Of a stretch of DNA of 10,021 bases, positions 7,041 through 10,021 are shown piece after piece. The DNA is from Clostridia bacterium (lineage in GTDB: Bacteria > Bacillota > Clostridia > Oscillospirales > UBA644). The position numbers and the translations under genes are program-made. The stretch spans positions 1 through 10,021 of the forward strand of contig JAFPBP010000238.1 of NCBI GenBank assembly GCA_017424085.1. The letters run 5' to 3'. The notes beneath the pieces were generated by a model that ran no database searches, was not told where the DNA came from, and saw only the letters and a program-made list of their open reading frames with translations. How positions within the stretch are numbered: position 1 is the stretch's first letter; the number at the start of each line of letters is the position of its first letter.

Positions 7041-8060
7041 TTATAAAACCCGCTTCTCGGGGAAATTCACCTTCGCCTCGCGCAAAGAGTCGATGCGCTC
7101 CAGGGCAATGCCCGTGCCTTTAACCACGCAACAGACCGCGTCCTCCTCCGTATGTACGGGGATGCCGATTCGGGAGGAGATCATGGTATCAAAGCCGTAG
7201 ATCAAGCCACCGCCGCCCGTCAGACTGATGCCGCTTTCGGCGATATCGGAGATCAACTCGGGCTCGGTGCGGGACAAAACGTCGTGCACCGCTTCCACGA
7301 TGCTCTTGGCAGGCTCCAGAAGAGCACCCATGATCTCGGGAGACGAAACCGTGACCTCCTTGGGAAGCCCCGTGGTCACGCACCGTCCGCGCACGGTCAT
7401 AGACAACTGCTCGGGACGGGGAGAGAGGCAACCGATCTTGATCTTGATGTCCTCTGCCGTCCGCTGACCGATGATCACGTTGTGCTCACGGCGCATATAG
7501 CGGATGATGGCGTCATCGAATTTATCGCCCCCGCACTTGACCGACTCGGAGGCAACCACGTCGTTCATGGAGATCACCGCCACGTCGGCGGTTCCGCCGC
7601 CGATATCGATGACCATGACCCCGTGGGGCTTGGAAATATCCAATCCCGCCCCCAGCGCCGCCGCCATGGGCTCCTCGATCAGCTCCACCCAGCGGGCGCC
7701 CGCATAACGGGTGGCGTCCCGCACTGCCCGCTCCTCCACCTCGTTGATGCGGGAGGGGACACAGACGATGACGTTGGGCTTGATCAGAGAACGTCCGTTG
7801 GCTTTGCGGATGAAATAGCGGAGCATTTTTTCGGTGGTTTCGTAATCGGAAATGACCCCGTCCCGCAGAGGACGGAGGGTTACGATGTTATCGGGGGTGC
7901 GGCCCAGCATGTCCAGAGCCTCCTGCCCAACCTTCAAAACCCGCCCCGTATCCCGATCAATGGACACAACGGAGGGCTCCCTCAGAACCACACCCTTGCC
8001 CTTGACGTAGATCAGGACCGTTGCAGTACCCAGATCGATGCCGATATCTTTTGCAAACAT
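7041..8060 (-). CDS. mreB: Rod-shape actin homologue MreB/Mbl
   Basis: This is a 339-residue bacterial actin that polymerises under the cytoplasmic membrane and guides side-wall peptidoglycan synthesis. The ATPase motifs are visible: phosphate-1 DLGTAT (9-14), the EEP segment (129-131), phosphate-2 DIGGGTAD (152-159) and the nucleotide-binding LTGGGG (280-285). The opening MFAKDIGIDLGTA and the RTAEDIKIKIG segment (200-210) resemble Bacillus Mbl more than MreB. Three usually conserved spots differ: GTAN is GTAT, GGGTT is GGGTA, and GGGAL is GGGGL. The start is fixed by AAAGGAG (8067-8073) 6 nt before the ATG; the frame stays open further upstream, but that part is antisense to the next gene and lacks MreB sequence. 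No mreC, mreD or mrdA follows, which is the usual arrangement. The gene leads the lipoprotein-phosphoesterase-comF unit. Confidence 0.95.
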   Translation of the reverse strand: MFAKDIGIDLGTATVLIYVKGKGVVLREPSVVSIDRDTGRVLKVGQEALDMLGRTPDNIVTLRPLRDGVISDYETTEKMLRYFIRKANGRSLIKPNVIVCVPSRINEVEERAVRDATRYAGARWVELIEEPMAAALGAGLDISKPHGVMVIDIGGGTADVAVISMNDVVASESVKCGGDKFDDAIIRYMRREHNVIIGQRTAEDIKIKIGCLSPRPEQLSMTVRGRCVTTGLPKEVTVSSPEIMGALLEPAKSIVEAVHDVLSRTEPELISDIAESGISLTGGGGLIYGFDTMISSRIGIPVHTEEDAVCCVVKGTGIALERIDSLREAKVNFPEKRVL

Positions 8061-8121
8061 AACAATCTCCTTTATGATAAAAGCGCGATGCGTGTGCGAC
8101 AAATCTCTACTATATAACACT

Positions 8122-8150
8122 ATTATATAACATTTCGGAACGCTTGTCAA
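8122..8150 (-). promoter_or_regulatory. Perfect consensus sigma-A promoter for the mreB unit
   Basis: On the minus strand TTGACA (8145-8150) and TATAAT (8122-8127) are separated by exactly 17 bp, a full match to the vegetative consensus. Transcription would start near 8115, leaving a leader of about 55 nt. A second TATATA-like box lies about 10 bp downstream. Confidence 0.9.
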
Positions 8151-8183
8151 GACGTGGGAAGGAAATTCCAAAGGCGATCCGAG

Positions 8184-8201
8184 AAAATTTCCGTAAATTT
8201 T
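8184..8201. promoter_or_regulatory. AT-rich dyad between the divergent promoters
   Basis: AAAATTTCCGTAAATTTT is a perfect 7-bp inverted repeat around CCGT. It sits at about -47 to -64 relative to the rightward promoter, where an UP element or an operator would lie, and about 35 bp upstream of the mreB -35 box. A nearby GGAAATT (8161-8167) can also pair with AATTTCC (8186-8192). No known regulator site is recognised. Confidence 0.35.
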
Positions 8202-8212
8202 GGCGAGAGGGC

Positions 8213-8241
8213 TTGACAAAGAGATCATTTCTCGGTATAAT
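8213..8241 (+). promoter_or_regulatory. Perfect consensus sigma-A promoter for the acyltransferase-like gene
   Basis: TTGACA (8213-8218) and TATAAT (8236-8241) are separated by exactly 17 bp. The expected transcript start is near 8248, giving a short leader of about 29 nt before the ATG at 8277. Confidence 0.9.
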
Positions 8242-8276
8242 AGCGGTAACGAATCGATTGGAGGCAGGACAACACC

Positions 8277-9059
8277 ATGAACTTTTTTCTGAACGAAATT
8301 CTGGAAGATGCCGAGGCGGCGGAGATTCTCCGAAATGATTCCGACCTTTGCGCCAAGGCGGCTTCCGTTGCCAAAGTCATCGCGGCAAACGAGCCCTTTG
8401 AAAAGCCCGAGGAGGGCATGATGCAGATTGCGGTGCTGGGACACCTTGCCGACGAGGCAAAAAAACGCAACGATGCGCGGGGCATTCCCCACGAGATCAC
8501 CGTTGCAAGCCTGAAGGACATCAACCTCTGGATCGGCAATTACCGCAAACTGTTCCACCGTCCAGGACTGCGGGAATTCAACTGGCTGGTAATGCACTAC
8601 ACGGGCAAAATTTTCCGTCTGGGTCGCCTGCAGTTCCGCCCCATGAAGGTCTGCGAGGGGCTTCCCTCGGGGGATTGGGCGCTGGAGGTCCACGTACCCC
8701 AAGGCGAGCCGCTGGATCCCGACGAATGTCTGAAATCCTTTGCCCGCGCCAAGGAATTTTTCCCCAAGCATTTTCCCGAAATGCCCGCCGACTATTTCGT
8801 CTGTCATTCCTGGCTTCTCAACCGCTCCTACGAGCGCCTGCTAGGGCCCGACGCCAACATCACCCGCTTCGGAAAGCTTTTCACCGTATTCCAAACGAAC
8901 TCGAAAACGGGAGCGGTCTACGATCGGGTCTTCGGCTTCGGATTCAACCCCGCAGATCTTGCCAACGCCCCCGAGAGTACCCGCCTTCAGCGGGCGGTGA
9001 AGGCGCATCTTTTGGCGGGCGGCGAATTGCCCGACGAGAAGGGTTACAGAAGGATCTGA
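8277..9059 (+). CDS. Acyltransferase-like protein (NAT_N/GNAT_C type, DUF5596)
   Basis: This 260-residue soluble protein matches, from memory of the family, the two-domain acyltransferase-like proteins with an N-terminal NAT_N (DUF5596) and a C-terminal GNAT-like domain. Supporting segments are GKIFRLGRLQFRP (110-122), LEVHVPQGEPLDPDECLKSF (136-155), FVCHSWLL (174-181), the RF pair in NITRFGKLF (194-202) and TRLQRAVKAHLLAGG (235-249). The family is thought to be related to GNAT acetyltransferases, but substrate and activity are not established. There is no signal peptide or membrane segment. GGAGG (8260-8264) lies 12 nt before the ATG, slightly long, with a nearer AGGA at 8266-8269. It is transcribed away from mreB and ends 134 nt before the next gene, which has its own promoter-like sequence. 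Confidence 0.8.
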   Translation: MNFFLNEILEDAEAAEILRNDSDLCAKAASVAKVIAANEPFEKPEEGMMQIAVLGHLADEAKKRNDARGIPHEITVASLKDINLWIGNYRKLFHRPGLREFNWLVMHYTGKIFRLGRLQFRPMKVCEGLPSGDWALEVHVPQGEPLDPDECLKSFARAKEFFPKHFPEMPADYFVCHSWLLNRSYERLLGPDANITRFGKLFTVFQTNSKTGAVYDRVFGFGFNPADLANAPESTRLQRAVKAHLLAGGELPDEKGYRRI

Positions 9060-9112
9060 GACGGACTGTCGGAAAATGATTTGAGAAAAGACGATTTTTC
9101 TTCATACTTGCC

Positions 9113-9121
9113 TGCTATAAT
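9113..9121 (+). promoter_or_regulatory. Extended -10 promoter for the metallophosphoesterase gene
   Basis: TGCTATAAT is a perfect -10 box (9116-9121) with the TGN extension. No good -35 box lies 16-18 bp upstream; that place is T-rich (9093-9099). Transcription would start near 9128, about 66 nt before the ATG at 9194. No strong terminator for the preceding gene is seen here; a weak AGAAAA/TTTTCT stem lies just upstream. Confidence 0.6.
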
Positions 9122-9193
9122 TAAAAAAAGAGTCACCCCGAAACCGATACGGGCATCTGCCCCATCATTGATACTACATAAGGAGTTGTGTTT

Positions 9194-10003
9194 ATGGAAA
9201 AGGTCATTCATACCGTGCTTCACGCGGGTCTGGAAAAGCCCGTCAAGATCCTGCACGTAACCGACGTGCATCTGGTGGAAACCAACGATCGGGACACGGA
9301 GGAGCATAAGGCGCTGGAAATCCGCCGTCGTGCCATCTTCCGTGCGGAAGGCAACTTCCCTCCCTACACTCAGAACGAATATTTTGAAGAGGCGGTCCGC
9401 ATGGCAGAGGAGCTGGGTGCCCTTCTCATGGTCACGGGCGACGTAATGGACATTCAGACCCAGGGCAACATCGAGGAGTTCCACCGCATCATCGACGGGC
9501 ACGACGCCATGTTCACCCCCGGCGGACACGAGCATCAGCGCATCTGCCGCCGCACCATGGAGGAGCCCGACGGATACTGGATCGGCTCCCGTCAAAAGCT
9601 GAAGGATGCGTTTCCCGAATTCGACATGGACTTCAGCAGCCGCATCATCAACGGGCTGAACGTCATCGCCGCAGATAACTCTCTGGACTATTTCAACGCC
9701 GAAACCGTCCGTCGCTTTAAGGCTGAGCTGGAAAAGGGTCTTCCCATCGTGATATTCTTCCACGATCCCATCTGGGACCATATGCTCAATGTGACCGAGC
9801 CCACCCACCCCAACGTTCAGCTGACCCCCGAGGATTACGCCACCAGCCACGAAATGATCGATCTGATCAACAATCATCCCCTGATCGTCGCCTCCATTGC
9901 GGGACACGGTCACGTAGAAGCAGAGAAGGTCGTGGGCAAGAACCGCGCCTTCATGACCCCCGGTCTCTATCGCGGCGCCTGCCGTCTGATTGAGATCGTC
10001 TGA
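9194..10003 (+). CDS. Calcineurin-like metallophosphoesterase with altered GNHE motif
   Basis: This 269-residue cytoplasmic protein has the order of motifs of the calcineurin-like phosphoesterases: TDVH (23-26), TGD (81-83), GGHE (110-113), FFHDP (188-192) and AGHGHVE (236-242). Such enzymes use two metal ions to cleave phosphoester bonds; the substrate is not predictable here. The third motif is normally GNHE or GNHD, where Asn binds a metal and His donates a proton; here Asn is Gly while His112 and Glu113 remain, so activity may be altered. It is much shorter than the 560-residue phosphoesterase on the other strand and lacks its N-terminal domain. The start is the ATG at 9194, because AAGGAG (9180-9185) lies 8 nt upstream; an in-frame GTG at 9188 is only 2 nt from that site. 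A new gene appears to begin 12 nt after its stop. Confidence 0.88.
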   Translation: MEKVIHTVLHAGLEKPVKILHVTDVHLVETNDRDTEEHKALEIRRRAIFRAEGNFPPYTQNEYFEEAVRMAEELGALLMVTGDVMDIQTQGNIEEFHRIIDGHDAMFTPGGHEHQRICRRTMEEPDGYWIGSRQKLKDAFPEFDMDFSSRIINGLNVIAADNSLDYFNAETVRRFKAELEKGLPIVIFFHDPIWDHMLNVTEPTHPNVQLTPEDYATSHEMIDLINNHPLIVASIAGHGHVEAEKVVGKNRAFMTPGLYRGACRLIEIV

Positions 10004-10015
10004 TTCGAGGTGCTA

Positions 10016-10021
10016 CATGGA
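10016..10021 (+). CDS. Start of a downstream gene, cut by window edge
   Basis: An ATG followed by GA is preceded by GAGG (10007-10010) with a 5-nt spacing, directly behind the phosphoesterase stop. This looks like the next gene of the same transcript, but only the start codon and part of the second codon are visible, so nothing can be said of its product. Confidence 0.4.

Noticed and set aside
3872..7123. A very long open frame on the plus strand (over 1000 codons), antisense to the lipoprotein gene
   Set aside because: It has no ribosome binding site, its translation is Gly/His/Arg-rich without a recognisable domain, and it runs past both ends of the well-supported minus-strand gene. It results from the codon bias of that gene.
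8061..8807. In-frame upstream extension of mreB on the minus strand
   Set aside because: The added residues are antisense to the acyltransferase-like gene, lie upstream of the mreB promoter and have no MreB similarity. The ATG at 8060 has a strong ribosome binding site.
9082..9102. AGAAAA/TTTTCT stem after the acyltransferase-like gene, considered as a terminator
   Set aside because: The stem is only six A/T pairs with no GC clamp and no clean T-run behind it, so it is too weak to call.

Overview
The window reads as an ordinary chromosomal stretch of a moderately GC-rich Gram-positive anaerobe, most likely an uncultured gut member of the Clostridia (Bacillota). This rests on four things: consensus sigma-A promoters with 17-bp spacers, strong GGAGG-type ribosome binding sites, a pyrophosphate-type phosphofructokinase, and a surface lipoprotein built from the Cys/His repeats common in gut Clostridia. 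That placement is inference. There is no rRNA, tRNA, mobile element, CRISPR array or phage gene in the window.

The layout is divergent around a 216-bp intergenic region (8061-8276). Leftwards (minus strand) runs a tight four-gene cluster: mreB (7041-8060), a transglutaminase-like repeat lipoprotein (3899-7018), a two-part calcineurin-like phosphoesterase (2184-3866) and a ComF-family phosphoribosyltransferase (1447-2187). The gaps are 22 and 32 nt, followed by a 4-nt stop/start overlap. The cluster starts at a perfect consensus promoter and ends at an intrinsic terminator (1394-1424). A second leftward unit follows: PPi-dependent phosphofructokinase (93-1310) and the first 21 codons of a probable polysaccharide deacetylase (1-63). 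Its promoter has its -35 box inside the loop of the preceding terminator.

Rightwards (plus strand) run an acyltransferase-like protein of the NAT_N/GNAT_C type (8277-9059), also under a perfect consensus promoter, then a single-domain metallophosphoesterase (9194-10003) with its own extended -10 promoter. The ribosome binding site and start codon of a further gene lie at the right edge.

Functionally, the left cluster joins a cell-shape actin to an exported, membrane-anchored protein, which suggests an envelope role, but the phosphoesterase and ComF partner are not explained by that. I saw no convincing new defence or mobile system. The most unusual items are the lipoprotein's architecture, the mreB linkage without mreC/mreD, the promoter nested in a terminator, and an altered metal-site motif (GGHE instead of GNHE) in the right-hand phosphoesterase.
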